Source: Vanessa cardui (taxonomy: Eukaryota > Arthropoda > Insecta > Lepidoptera > Nymphalidae). Taken from it: a stretch of DNA of 64,000 nucleotides. The stretch lies in NCBI RefSeq assembly GCF_905220365.1, contig NC_061134.1, positions 4,541,001 through 4,605,000 of the forward strand, in the 5' to 3' direction. Under the pieces are notes generated by a model. That model ran no database searches. It saw nothing but the letters and a program-made list of their open reading frames with translations, and had not been told where the DNA came from. Shown here one piece after another: positions 32,440 through 45,700 of this stretch (position 1 is the stretch's first letter; each line of letters opens with the position of its first letter). A program made the position numbers and the translations under genes.

Positions 32440-35251
32440 CTATATATATTTCCTTCGCCTTTTTCTCTGTGGACTTGTATCGACTACGGAGTATTTGTTT
32501 ATGAAGAGTTCTTCATATATTAAACTATTCGAATCTGGACTTAAATATTGAGACATTTCCTGATAGAGAAACTTCTTATAGCAGTCTTCATTGATACTGG
32601 TTTGTACACTCACATTTTTCTTGTCATTGGGTTCCTTGCAGGTCTTTACATTTACAAAAGAGTCTTTTAATTCTAAAATTCTCTGTGAGTTTTGTTCTAT
32701 TTTGTTTAACAGGGCCCTTTCCATTGATTTCATTCTAGCATCTAAATATGCAATAGTGTATTCTTGTGCATTTGGCAAAGTCTCCTCTTTAGCAAGATGA
32801 GTACCAACTTGTTGATCTGTTACTTTCGGCTGAGGTTGCTTTATTAATGACTTGCTAGATGCTTTCACAGTTGGTGGACTTTTATCATTAACTTTTATTG
32901 AATCATCAAGTTTATCTAGACAAGTTTCTAAGATATCTTTCATCCTCATATTGAACTTTCTCTTTTTTTCAATCGCTGCACTTCTTTCGGATGTAATTTT
33001 ATTTTTAATTTGTGGCGTTTTTGGTAACGATTGGGCTGGTTGGCTTGGGATATAATTTACATCTGCTTCTATAGTCTTTGGTTTAGGAACCTCGGCTGTA
33101 GTAACATCAGTTTTTGGTACTCCATTGAACTCTACATCTAGAACCTCTAAAATTTTAAACTTATCAGATGGAATTTTGGTTAATGAATTGTTTATGCCTT
33201 TTTTATCACTTATATTTTCTTCTTTCTTTCTGTTTGGGATATTAATGGTGATAGAATGCGGTACCTTTTCTAGTTTACCCATAACTGGAATAGGGCCTCG
33301 AATTTCAATTTTCTTTTCAGACAAAATCTTAACTTTAGGTTCTTTTTTTACTAAAACCTCATTATTATTTTGTGATGCAGTAGTGTTTGACTGTAGTAAG
33401 CTATTGGCATTTCGTGTGTTATTTTTGTAACTGGTAGGGTTTGGCTCATAAATATTTATAGTTCCTTGCTCCTGGATAATTTCTTTGCCTCCTTCAATAT
33501 CAAGGCTCAAATCAGTGTACGGAGGAACTATTAGCATAGGTTGTGGCTGTATTTTACTAACACTCTTTGAAGGCAATGTCAATGTAGTAAAGCGTGGTTT
33601 GAATAATTGTTGATTAATTTCTTGTTCATTTTTTAAACAAAATTTAGGTTTCGAAATTATATTAGTATTCTCTTTCGAGAGATTTATATTGTCTGAATGA
33701 TATCTTGTGGAATCCATCACTTCTCCATTTGTGAGGAAATCTCCATATTTTAAGGAAAAATTAGCTTTTTTATCATTAAAAATAACTTCATTTTCAATAT
33801 CTTCCAAAAGTATAAGATTAGGATATGACTTAGTCATCTCCTGAGATGAATCCACAAATTTACTGGGATCACAGAAGGGTCCATTTTCTGTAGGTATAGC
33901 ATCAAATGTCAATTTGTCTTTCTGTAAATAAAATGTAAATCAATTTAGCGAAACTGGAATAAATTCAGAGAAAACAATATTGAATATGATATCTATATAT
34001 ATGAAAATATAAGCAATTGCCAGGTCATCATCCTCCTGCCCTTTACCCAATATTATTTGGGGTCAGCAAAGCATTTCTTCTCTTTCCAAACTTCTCTGTC
34101 AGACGTCATCTCACAAGTAACATTATTTCTAACCATATCCTCTTTCACACAATCCATCCATCGTTTCCTTGCTCATCCTCTACCTCTATAATAGCATATA
34201 TAAGCAATTGCCAGGTGGTTATTTAATTATAAAAATAATATATAACATACAATACAGATTACAACAACTGTATGTTAACCCCTAAATACTGACTAACTAT
34301 TCTAAAATACTTTAATCAAACAAAACATGCATCACATTTACATTTTCGGATGTCAAATACATTATACACATTTATTAATATAGGATTTAAAACATTTAAG
34401 ACAACTAAAACTAAAATTCAAAAATTGTTCATTATATCAATCAACCAATACAAAAATATACTATAAAGAGGTAAAATCTGTTTGTTTTTACAACAGAGGT
34501 ATACTCGGAGTTCCAAATAAACCAATGATCCAATGGTAAAAAAATACTATAAAATGTAATTATATTCATATCAAGTTCTTTATTAATAAGTCACAAATGT
34601 GCAAAGCCAGGGTTAGTCACTACTCTTATACTTAGTTTACTATTATAGTAGTAGCCAGTTCAAATTTATACATTTAACATTAATTAAGTTCTTCATTGTT
34701 GTTCACAGCATTGATAAAATTATATACTTTATCAATGCCTTGTGAATCATTATCAAAGATTGCTGATGAAACTAAGACAAACATTTAAATGCAGTCAATT
34801 ATTACATATACAAGATAATGTCATGTCATATGACTAAGGTTGATCAAGATCAAGAGAGTTATAATAGCTATAAGATATATAAGATACATAGAGAGATAAG
34901 ATGTTTGTAAAAAGATAAATATTTCACGATTTATTAAACTTTCATGAGAAGGGACATTTTTTAAAAGGAATTTGGTTATGGATGTTGATGGAAATGCTTA
35001 AATTATTACTCACACAGATTATAGAGATATACATTTACCTTATAGTTCATAAAGTTTTCCTCCTTAAAATGATGTTGACACACCACTCTATTTTTTAATT
35101 GGGAAACCTTAAGATCAAGAAACTCAAGTCGTTGTGCATTCACAAGCCACTGGTGGCATCTTACTTTCTCAAACACTGGATAATGAAACATATGTGTCTT
35201 TCCATCCGTTTTCACTGTACAATTACGATACGTACATCGGCAACCACCCAT
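32440..35251 (-). CDS. THAP-domain zinc-finger protein
   Basis: There are two coding exons, 35251-35039 (71 codons) and 33921-32440 (494 codons with TAG), joined in phase 0 through a GTAAAT donor and a TTTACAG acceptor: 564 residues. Residues 1 to about 80 form a C2CH THAP DNA-binding domain: CRCTYRNC near the start, HQW in the middle and CQHHF near 60. The DAIPT segment just after the junction matches the AVPT box that closes the domain. The long middle part is Ser/Lys-rich and low in recognisable folds. A helical stretch around MKSMERALLNKIEQNSQRIL suggests a coiled coil, and the C-terminus is basic (QRKRRRKYI), a possible nuclear signal. It is probably a nuclear DNA-binding protein. No transposase domain is seen, so it is a host-type THAP gene and not a P element. 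Confidence 0.85.
33922..35038. other. THAP intron with a dispersed repeat
   Basis: AT-rich intron. 34022-34195 (GTCATCATCCTCCTGCCCTT, TATTTGGGGTCAGCAAAGCA, CACAATCCATCCATCG) is a common lepidopteran repeat that I think is a LINE 3' region. Nothing else is recognised. Confidence 0.5.
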
Positions 35252-35262
35252 TATTAGAAATT

Positions 35263-35400
35263 CTGTAACAAGGTGACCCTAATAAAATAACATATTTCAT
35301 TGAAACCTGCCCATACTCTTAACAACGAACAGATTTTATGTGTGTTTACTTATAACCGTATGACACTTACCACTATCCTTCTTTATTAATAAACAATATT
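35263..35400 (-). promoter_or_regulatory. Leader intron/exon of the THAP gene
   Basis: An acceptor TTGTTACAG lies 11 bases before the ATG at 35251. Upstream on the same strand a strong donor (GTG|GTAAGTGTC) at about 35370 implies a non-coding first exon around 35371-35420 or beyond. No TATA box is evident. Confidence 0.45.
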
Positions 35401-36429
35401 ATTTTTTTGTAGAAATAGAGCAATATAATACTAAATCTATTTTGCATATAAAATCCGTAAACATCAGTGGTAAAGAGGCACTAACTACAGTAACTATTTA
35501 CGCAAATAGTAAATATAAGTTGATTTGTGATTGATTGATTCATAAATCAAGATTGTCAATGTAATTGACAATTGTCATTTTTCTTCTAATTCTTCGTTTG
35601 CGTTTCTTTGCAAACAAGACAAAGTGTAGGCACTATACAGCCTTATAATTAGCTATTTGTATTTATTATGTCTTTAGTTTTTTTTAATAGATGCTGTTAT
35701 TAAATTACTACTATTTAGCTATTACTGAAATTTGTCTATGGCACAAAAATGGCTAATACCTTTTTTTAAATACGATTAATAAGACGGCCATCAAATAAGT
35801 TCCACTATGTGGCAACACTGATTCCATAGAAAAGCAATGTTGCCCATTGCATTACATATAACTAATTCCTCACTATGCAATTAAAGCAGACAAATTAATG
35901 AACGAATGAAATGTATGAAAAAATATTTAAAAAAATGCCTGAATGGCTGCTGCTACCTTTAAAGGAAGGAAGGAATTATTATTAATTGAAATCTTTTGAT
36001 TCAAATAGCACTCTAAATATTAGGACAACTGACGTTTAACTATGTACTTTAACTCTTACGAGTTTTAGTACATTCCTTCGAATTCCACTACCTTATACCT
36101 ATCTCCGCTGCTATTTAAATCATCACCTGCGCTATTTAAATTTCATACAGTTTAGGGGCACTATTTGAATCTTTATTTCGACAGTTCTAATTTAGAAAAC
36201 TAAACTAAAGCACAGTTTACAGGTAAGCGACATTAGTACAAAATAAATGTAAATAAAATTGTAGTTATTAACATAAAAATGTAGTAGTTTTTTGTTAAAT
36301 TTGATATTAAATTATAAGAATTTCTCACTCCCATATCTTCGACGTAGTGACTTTAGTTACATTCGATCGTGTCACTTGCCGAGTGCTTAGATCAACACCA
36401 AGTCCTTATTCAACTAGGACCCGATTACT

Positions 36430-37850
36430 CAAACTCAAATTCCTTTATTTAATATAGAAGCATTACACTTACTTATTGATGGCCAAATAAAACACTACCA
36501 CCGGTTCGGAAAAAGGAACAACCTGACCTGAGAAGGACCGGCGAAAGAAACTCAACGGATCTTTTTTTTTGTCAAATTAAAAAGATACATTATTGTATAT
36601 GAAGAGCCAGGAGGCGATCGTTTCAATCCCAAGGTGTGCTATCAAACATAAACTCGCTAATTGTATAGTAACAAAAAAAACTTAATTTGGCAACAGAAGC
36701 ATTTTGAACGCTTTCTGGGGTCCTGTTTTAGAAGCGTATATGTACATTGCCCTACAAAAGAGTTACTGACTCTTTACAGTAACAAGATTGTGTTTGTTTG
36801 TTTGGGTTCCTTGTACCAATGTTATGAGAATCACATTTTCTCATAAAAACATTAATATTTTTCCGTACATACAAAACATTACAAAATATATATTGAGAAG
36901 CAACAATATCTTAATATTTTTAAATTTATACCTAATTTCTTGGCTCCTAGGTTATAGACTGAATAGCCCTCTTCTGCAGCACAAATATAGTATGGATAGC
37001 GGCTGCGTTACCCCAAAGCATAATACCGTAGAACATGTTTCTGTGAAAGTACCTAACTGAAATATACTCGGCGAGCCGTATCAACATCGGTAAATAATAA
37101 TCTAATTTTTTTGACCGCAAATACCGCAGAACTCAGTCTACCCGCAATCCGCTTATACGGGGGAGCCACTGGAACTCGGCATCAAGAGTAAGGCCAAGAA
37201 ATCCAGTTGTTTCAACTGGATCCATCAATTCCCCATTGATAAGTACATCGGGTTTTACATTTTGCACATTTGGTGTGCTAAATTTTACAATTTTAGTTTT
37301 TTTTATTATTCAGTCTAAGATTATTTACGCTAAACCAATGTACTATATCAGACATAGCATTACTTACATCGTCTCATTCCTTTACCTGTTCCCTATTAAT
37401 TTTAAAAACCAAACAATACTATATAATGTTTGTTCCCAGCAAGAAAGTTCAAATCCTTTATGTATATGAGGAATAAAAAAGGTCTAAGAATTGATCCAAC
37501 TGAGACCCCTGGACACCTTGTCCCTTTAACGTCAACTGACGCCTCTGAATTCTATTGTTAAGATAAGAAGTCAGAACGTCGAGTACACATTCTCTAATTC
37601 CATAGTGATATTGTTTCCTGACCAGAATTTCATGCTGAACACAATCAAAGGCTTTGGATAAGTCGCAGAAAATCCCTAAAACTCAGCATTAGACTCAGCG
37701 TTAGGCTCGACTAAAACGATCATTGATTGGAAAAAGCTAAAATATCGATTCTGATCCTGCCTCGGTGACGTTGTAGAGGCAATAGAACCAAATATTTCGA
37801 AAAAAAAACTTTAAGCAACCACTCGAAGTCTAACAATACAATTTCTGCCT
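36430..37850 (-). pseudogene. LINE reverse transcriptase relic (jockey-type), inverted
   Basis: Minus-strand translation gives CDLSKAFDCVQHEIL, a broken GVPQGS region, the post-catalytic segment WFSVNNLRLNNKKTKIVKFS, and the C-terminal region with MLWGNAAAIHTIFVLQKRA. The last stretch closely parallels the plus-strand relic at 39636-40594, so both belong to one family. The 3' end (36440-36560) carries CACCGGTTCGGAAAAAGG and poly-T. Frameshifts and stops are present. The YADD region is lost or unreadable. Confidence 0.75.
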
Positions 37851-38597
37851 GCATGTGAATGGGGGAGGAGAGTATCTATGTCCTATTTGGATTCAAACTC
37901 CGTAAAACAACGGTCGTACTCCAAAACCTCTATTACTTTAAAAATACCCCTAAATACTTAGGAATAAGCTATGGGTGCATTTATGACCCAATTTTCTATA
38001 GTGAACTCACTTTATACTCGTATAGCCTGAGGGAGGCCAGGCGAATTATTTTTAAATTGTTCAGTTAAGCCGTTCTTCTCAAAAACTTTCATTTTTGCGA
38101 AGAATAGCTCTTGTTGTAATCGTTTTCGATCGTCAATGTCAGTTACAAATGACAGTCTCTGAATGCAAGACACAAATTACAATAGATATGCCAGAACCGT
38201 AGCCACAACGATCTGCTCTGCCGTCAAGTTTTTTTCTATCGTGATATAATAGATGTCACCAAAGCTGCGTAATATCCAAATGGCAACCCCGGGGGGCTTG
38301 CCATTTGGAAGTCTGCATTTAGGGAAAAAATACACTACTTTTCTTTAAAGTTCCCAAGTCGTATCGATTATGGAAATTATGGAAAAACCGCCAGCGAAAG
38401 CTGGTATCAATATAAAATATCTTAAAAATCGTGCTGTTGTGGATTAGTTGACATCTAGGTGATGGTGTTCTATATGTGCTGTTTCAATTCAAGCACGTGC
38501 ATCAACGTTGCCCGGATCCGGATCAAACTCAGCTAGACGAAGTTCGTTAGGTGTTCAAGACTTTTGACTGCCTTTAACAACATTAAATGTTGTTAAA
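37851..38597. other. Unassigned intergenic DNA
   Basis: No gene recognised. The small open frame at 37859-38068 shows no domain. Confidence 0.4.
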
Positions 38598-38850
38598 GAA
38601 ACTGTATAAATCTTTACCGCGTGGAATGGTGGCAAGAATGCTAGCAGCATTTGCCACGTTGACTCGCAAATCCGATCCTCTGGGCAAAAAACGAACATAG
38701 CCTTTAACATAGCCAAAAAGTTTCTATTTTCTTGCTGTAATAATAGCAAGTTTTCGTCACTTACACAATTATTTGAATCACGTGGGGCGTTCCGTGGCAT
38801 CTAACTTCTGATAACGAGGGTTTAGGCGTCAACTCTTTATCAGACATGAT
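38598..38850 (-). repeat. Unclassified repeat, copy 4, with extra upstream coding
   Basis: 38598-38700 matches the coding-like tail of the copies at 138 and 5040. Further upstream on the minus strand, a frame reads SDENLLLLQQENRNFLAML, a Leu/Gln-rich helical segment; another frame starts MSDKELTPKPSLSE. A frameshift seems to separate them. This suggests the N-terminal and C-terminal ends of one element protein joined by an internal deletion. Confidence 0.45.
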
Positions 38851-39609
38851 TATATACAAAAATATAAGCCTCGTCGTTCACGCTAGTAATCTATTTTCGA
38901 TATTCCCATCAACTATGACACTTTTCAGTTGTCACGTGTTCTTCGCCAAATGGTTATAGCGCGTATTGGCTCAAGTCTCGTAGCCGTTTGGGAGAAGTTG
39001 CATCGGGCAACTTAACCATAATGCAGTTGTTTTATAACAGTTCGTGAATCATGAAATACTGCCGAATACGAGATCGTTTTTATCCGAAAGAAAATGTTTT
39101 AAAACAGGTATTTTACAATGTATCGTTCTTACCAAAATTTGCATAATAGAGCGTTTGGATATATTAAGTAATCTTTGGATAATTAAATGATCGTATAATT
39201 GAGGTTCTGCTGTATATTGAATTTCGCACCTATTTTATGTACGTATAAAACGCTATAGTTCGATCGTTTTTCTTGTTATGTAGTTTTCAATGCAATTATA
39301 ATAGGTACTTGTTAATTCATTAAACAAAAAGCTTTTAAATTATAATCAATTTTACTTTATTAAAAAATTAGGCCATGAATTGATGTTTTTCTACTTACTG
39401 CCACCCCCATGACCGTTGTTTTAATAAACGTAATGTCTTTTAACACGCAATTTAGGATGCTCTAAAAATATGAAAACATATAACTACCAATGATTTTGTC
39501 CTTTGGAGTAAAATTATGTCTCAAGGTTTGAAAAAAAAACACTCTACTGGCTTCTGTCAAATACAAACAAATACGAATAAATACACCAGCAAGATTATTC
39601 CTTTAGATT

Positions 39610-40800
39610 TTTGATTTAGTAAATGTTCAAAATATTTGTATTCAATCTATATAAATGGCGCTGTGGAGCAAATGGGCGTACCACAAGGTTCAATTTTGGG
39701 ACGTCTCTTGTTCTTAATATATATAAATGATTTACCTTATTTTGTAAAAAATACTTGCGATATTGTACTGTTTGTAGATGACACATCCCTTATTTTTAAA
39801 CTTGACAGAAAAATAAACAACTATGACGTTGTAAGCTGTGCTCTGTCGCGGGTTCTTATTTGGTTTGACATAAATAATTTAGTACTAAATGCCAAAAAGA
39901 CTAAATGTGTTTTGTTTTCCTTGCCAAATGTCAAATCAAATCCTTCTGCAATCACTTTGAAAAATGAAAGGCTTGAGTTTGTTGAGTCAACGGTCTTTTT
40001 AGGGATAACCCTTGACTCCAAACTGCAGTAAGGCACCCATTAGTATGCCCTAGCAAGGAAACTAAGTAGTGCCATTTATGCAATAACAATAATTAGAAAA
40101 CTCACAGATATAAGTACTGCTAGACTAGTTTATTTTAGTAATTTTCACAGTGTCATATGTTGTTATGGGGTAATGCAGCAGACATTGAAGTTGTTTTTAT
40201 TCTACAGAAAAGATCTATCAGATCTATTTACAATATTAGCTCTAGGACATCATTACGCGAGAAAATTAAAGAAATTGGTGTATTAACGGGTGCTTCACAA
40301 TATATTTATAATAATATAATGTTTATACAAAAGAATATAAAAAAATATTTCATCAATGCTGATATACATACTATTAATACAAGAAATAAGAATCAACTTG
40401 TAACCCCCAGTTTCCGTTTGCATACGGTAAATAGAACGTTTTTGGGCAATGGTATACGCATATATAATAAGATATCGGAAAATATAGTCAATTTACCATT
40501 CTCAAAATTTAAAAAGATTATTAAGACTAAATTAATAAATAAATCATATTATTTATTAAAAAAGTACTTTTTAGAAAGAAACGCCTGGAGTTAGGCTCGG
40601 GTTCCATCATAGGGCACTAATTACTGTAAATTGCACATTTACAACAGCATTGTAAATCTGTTTATTCAAAAAGAGCAACTATGCGAGTTTCTTGCCGTTT
40701 CTTCCCGCTAGAAGCTGCTTTCCGAAATGGTCTTAGTATTTATTTGTTGACGATTCAAAAACGCTTCATTGTGAAGTTTACTTGAATAAAATTGATTTCA
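39610..40800 (+). pseudogene. LINE reverse transcriptase, 5'-truncated (jockey-type)
   Basis: 39636-40031 encodes the RT palm from GVPQGSILGRLLFLIYINDL through FVDD (an Ala-to-Val variant of the usual FADD) to LGITLDSKLQ, then a stop. 40157-40594 continues in the same strand with MLLWGNAADIEVVFILQKRS to the ORF end. The 3' UTR to about 40800 ends in TTGAATAAAATTGATTTCAT. The endonuclease half is missing. Confidence 0.8.
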
Positions 40801-41282
40801 TTGATAGATTATTTTCCTACCAAGTTTGAGGCGCAAGTTGGCGGAGGCAGGTGTTGGTACTTACATACTAGTATCATTAAAAAAAAACATCGCGCTCATT
40901 TTACTCTTTCATCGCGCAAATTACAACAAGATTCAGAATTAAATCTTTAATAGAAAGGTTAGGAAATAATAATCGGTACTATTAAAGATAAAATACGTGT
41001 GTGTTTCGGAACGCCCGACTGAAGCGATAACTTAAACTATGCCATATATGACTAGCGTTTTGACTTAGAGTGGGAGAGGAGAAGCTTCTACCGTATGCAT
41101 AACACAAAGGTAAGCCAGACAGGCTGGCGCCGTAACGTAACGTAACCGTTATGTAACGAAGCGGTTTACCCTCCCATTAGAAAGATCGAAAGAAGAAAAA
41201 GATAGATTCCTCAAAAATACCTATTATTATCTATGTTACTGGCTCGTTTGAAAAAAATATCGAAATACAATATTTCTTTTAT

Positions 41283-42505
41283 ATATTTTTTTTTCATGAT
41301 ATAGTTTGGGGAACGAGCATATGGGCCACCTAATGGTAAGAGGTCACCATCAACCATAGACAATGACGCTGTAAGAAATATAACAATTCCTTCCATCGTC
41401 AATGTGCCACCAACCTTGGGAACTAAGATATTTATTTATTTATTTATTTAAACTTTATTGCACAACTATTTAACAAAAAATAAATTGAGCAAAAGGCGGA
41501 CTTAAAGCTATATAGCCTTATCTACCAGCCAACCTTAGCACATGCAAGAAAGAGCGTACAGTAGATGCATAAAGCCATCCTTATATTGAATTACATTACA
41601 CATACATACATATACACATATATATATAAACATACATACACTTACATAAATATATATATTATAAATATATACATATAACATACATTTAATAATATACTAA
41701 TGATAAAGTAACAAAAGGTTAACAATAATACTAAAAGTACAGTGTAATAATAACAGCTTAAATAAAATAAAATAAAATAAAAGGGAACGAAACCAAGTAA
41801 GGCGATAAAAGCTAAGACTTATATTTCTTTAAGAGAAATTGTTTTACCCTACTTTTGAACAGATCTTTAGAGGACGTTTCTCTGATGACGACTGGTAATT
41901 CATTCCAAAGTCGTATAGCGTTAACAGTGAAAGAATTAGATACAAAACCAGATGTGTGAGGAGGAATAGAAAGAAGAAGGTTATGAGAAGAACGAAGATG
42001 CCTAACATGAGTATCGGAAAGAAAATTAAATTTGGACTTAAGATAAGAAGGAGCAAGTGGATTATAAACAAGAGAGTGTAGAATACATAGTATTCTTAAA
42101 TGCCTGCGATCTTTAATGGGTAGCCAATTAAGCATTAACCGATATGAAGAAATGTGCTCAAATTTACGGAGGCCATATATAAATCGTATGCAGGTGTTAT
42201 GCAATCTTTCGAGTTTACTTAAAAGTGTTACATTAAGATCGGGGTAACATGCATCACCATAATCTATAATTGGTAACAACAGACAATTTGCCAGTTGGAT
42301 TTTTGATTTAATAGGCAAAAAGTTCTTAAAGCGCATGATGGAGTGTAGCGTGGCATAATCATGTCCCTGTAGTTACACTGACTCACTCACCCTTCAAACC
42401 GGAATACAACAATACTGAGTACTGTTATTTGGCGGTAGAATAACTGATGAGTGGAATAACCTACCCAGACGGGCTTGCAGAAAACCCTACCATCAAGTAA
42501 ATTTA
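41283..42505 (-). repeat. SINE-like family 2 copy, split by a LINE
   Basis: 41283-41431 and about 42352-42505 together form one inverted family-2 copy (GGAACGAGCATATGGGCCAC ... CCTACCCAGACGGGCTTGC). The LINE at 41432-42351 sits in the middle. Confidence 0.75.
41432..42351 (-). mobile_element. 5'-truncated LINE insertion with intact C-terminal frame
   Basis: The minus-strand frame 42336-41812 (174 aa) is the post-RT C-terminal region of a jockey/CR1-like element (NCLLLPIIDYGDACYPDL, TCIRFIYGLRKFEHISSYR, RLWNELPVVIRE) and is undamaged. A 3' UTR follows, ending in (TTTA)n at 41432-41450 on the plus strand. The open frame and clean tail suggest a recent insertion. The family differs from the relics at 36.4 and 39.6 kb. 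Confidence 0.75.
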
Positions 42506-42731
42506 TACTATATTATATTTATCTATATTAAAAAAAAAACAAGTTGACATAATTAAATGAAAACAACACGCTGTATAATGTTTCGTCACAATGCTCACAC
42601 ACGCACGTGTAAGCTCATTTAATTTACTGTAAAACGAAGTTGACATGACATATGTAAGTAATAATCAATTTTATTAAGTATTCTCAAAGGTTAAACATAT
42701 CTTAGTTATACTGAGCGATTAGTATTTAAAA

Positions 42732-45700
42732 ATGATGAATAAAGATGTTAAATATAAAGACTATATACAAGAAATACGTAATGTATTTATACCGTTTAAT
42801 GGGCTTCTTAAAATATTTTCTTTAAATAGTGAAAGAGAAAAATATAAGAATCCATATTTAAAAATCATCAAAAGTGCCATATCAGCTACCGTCCTCGCTT
42901 GTATTAATCTTCTAACATTATATTATAAAGTAACATATGTTAAAAACTTTTTAACAATATCAGTCCTTTATACTGATGTCGTTCAATTGATTTACGACAT
43001 TTTCCAATATATAGTAGATTTATTTTATGTTTATAAATATGGAGGAGAGTTGTGTTGTATGTATTTGAAGAAATACGCCTACATTGACGGCATACTCGGT
43101 ACCGACTACTATACTTCAATAAGACGGAGGCTTATCAAAATCATGGGATTCTACATGTTTATGTGGCTTTCAAGTAGCCTATTTGATTACTTTATTTGGG
43201 CGAATGGCTTCGGATTTACGATATCCACAGTTTATTCAATCGCATACATCTACATATTAATAAAGATACTTACTAATCTAGATCTTTCTGTTAACGTGAT
43301 GCAAGTGGAATGTAGACTTCGTGCTTTAGCAGAAATCGTTAGAGATTTTTGTAGTGGTACAGAAAGTACTGCTGGTATAACCGAAGACATCACTAATAGC
43401 GATTGGTTTTATCACGAGGAGCCAAGAAAAAGTTGTAAACCAAAGTTCCTTACAGTTAACATTATTTCGTGTCTAGATCGACAGGAAATAAGGCGGTTGA
43501 GTAAGTGTTATTTGGTGTTGACTGAACAAGTAGCCTTTATCAACAAGATGTATGGAATGAGGGTAAGAAAATTGTATATTATAACCTCAAATACATTAAA
43601 AGACAAACGAACGGAACGAGAATAACGGATTTCATTTTAATAATAGAATTATGAAAATCCATGGACGTGCTGACCGTACTGTTAATATATGAAATTATTC
43701 ACAATTATGTTATTTCTTGAGCTAAACCAAGACATCTTCATTGACTTGGGAGTAGCGTTGTTGTATTAGTCTTCGTGGGATTCTCGATTCTTCAGCTGGT
43801 CTGGATTGTATTTGACCAATTTCTTCATAATATGATCATCTCTATGATCGTAATTTTGAGATTTTAATACACAATCTCCTTAGAGCTTGCCATTTGTTCG
43901 TTCCTCATGCGTTTCCTTAACGTATCTTCACCCTTATCACTTTAAAATAAGAAGATTTGATTGATATAAATTAAAACGAGCTGTTCGATTTTGATATGTT
44001 TATTATCTATTATTATTTGATTTAATAAATAAGTTTCAACCTTTATAAGAAAAGCTATTTATTTCTTTGTATTATATGGAATAAGTGTCGTTCGATGGGG
44101 ATGACTTTTCATTAACTTTTCGTTATAGACATAAGTTAACTGCATTGCTATGTCACAACATAAATGCGTTTGTTATATGGCACTTGCGGAACTCACGCGA
44201 AACAACGCGTTTATTCAAAAGATTTTAAGGAATTTCGATCGATTTTGTTTTGATTTTATTTCATTGAATTGCAAGTCACACTATAAAAATAAAAAAAATA
44301 TTGTCAATTAGTATATCTGCACTAAGTCCGTTAGAATAGGAGTAAAAAGTCGATAAAAAATGCTTTAATTTTGTTTAAGTTTTTTTCATTTTTTTAATAT
44401 CACCATCACAGCTTACTGACGGTGTAGTAAGTTTTTTTCATTTAATTGTAACAACTTCGTAAATTACAAACAAGAATCCTCTTTAATTTGCAAATCTACG
44501 GCCAGATCGCTTCGTTTATTAGCGACCCAAAATCACTGGCACAAATTAATATAAAGAATTGGCTTTCGTTATTAATATACTAGCTATACCCGCCCGCTTC
44601 GCTGCGCATTAGTCGCAGAAAAAAAATATTTAATTTTTCATTTTGTAATTAATTACTGATCATCAACAATGTACAAATAATAAAGAAACAAATAAAAAAA
44701 AAAACATGCGAGATCTAATCAAATTCTTAAAAAAAAGAATTATTTAAAATTCGTCATCTATTTCATCTTCTTCAACGATGTTCTCGATAGGCTGCAGATT
44801 GGTCATGACACCCATAAACTTATACGATGTTATATAGGTACGATGACATTTTTAATTAAATTTCTATAGTCTGTAAAAGTTTGCATCAAACCAACACGTC
44901 CTCTTTTATCGGGTTCTATCGAATATCGATGTTATTACATTTACAACCTTGGTAATACTCGCGAACGTACGTCAAAGCATCCTGAGCATATTCGTGCATA
45001 TGTCTTGGACTTCCACTGTACGAAGATCTTTGTCCATTATCAGCAGCTACTTTATTATTCGATATTGTATCTCGTAAATAAATGTACTCTTTGGCTTAGA
45101 GTTTTGATTGGTTGTATCGAATGTAGTTTAATCGTTTGTTCTCGACCCTAGCGTACATGTCAACAATGAATTGTTAAAACAGTTGACGACACTTCAGAAT
45201 ATGGTTAGATTGATTATCTCAAACCAATATACGATACGCAAAAAAAATCATACAACTAACTGTTCGATGTCACAGAGCCTGTCGTGAGAATATTTTGATC
45301 TAGTCCGAGATGATATCCATCTTCTGCTCGCATAAACATAATTGGATAATCGTAATAATTGTCATACGATTGATGTGTTTCAGCGACACCTTCATTTTTT
45401 CATATCGTTTAGTGATAATAATACCTCGTTTTGTAATTTCTGCACCGACAACTTCAGCTGTGACTTCAGGAGCTACGGCAGCATTAAAATACCTTTCATG
45501 CTCTGCATTCAGTGGTGTTCTATCTGCATTGATAATGACTTTGAATCATTTGTTGTTTCACCTTCTAGAGCAGTTTTAAAATCTTTAACTAAACATTTAT
45601 TTTCATAAAGCATAATCCTAAATTTAGCGATGATTTCTCGATTGATTGTGGTACTGAACATGCATCGAAGATCTATCTTTTTCTAACTGGGTACTTTATT

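Noticed and set aside
45310..45608. Two plus-strand open frames of 88-89 codons
   Set aside because: They lie antisense to the decayed Helitron ORF, whose minus-strand reading shows real domain motifs.
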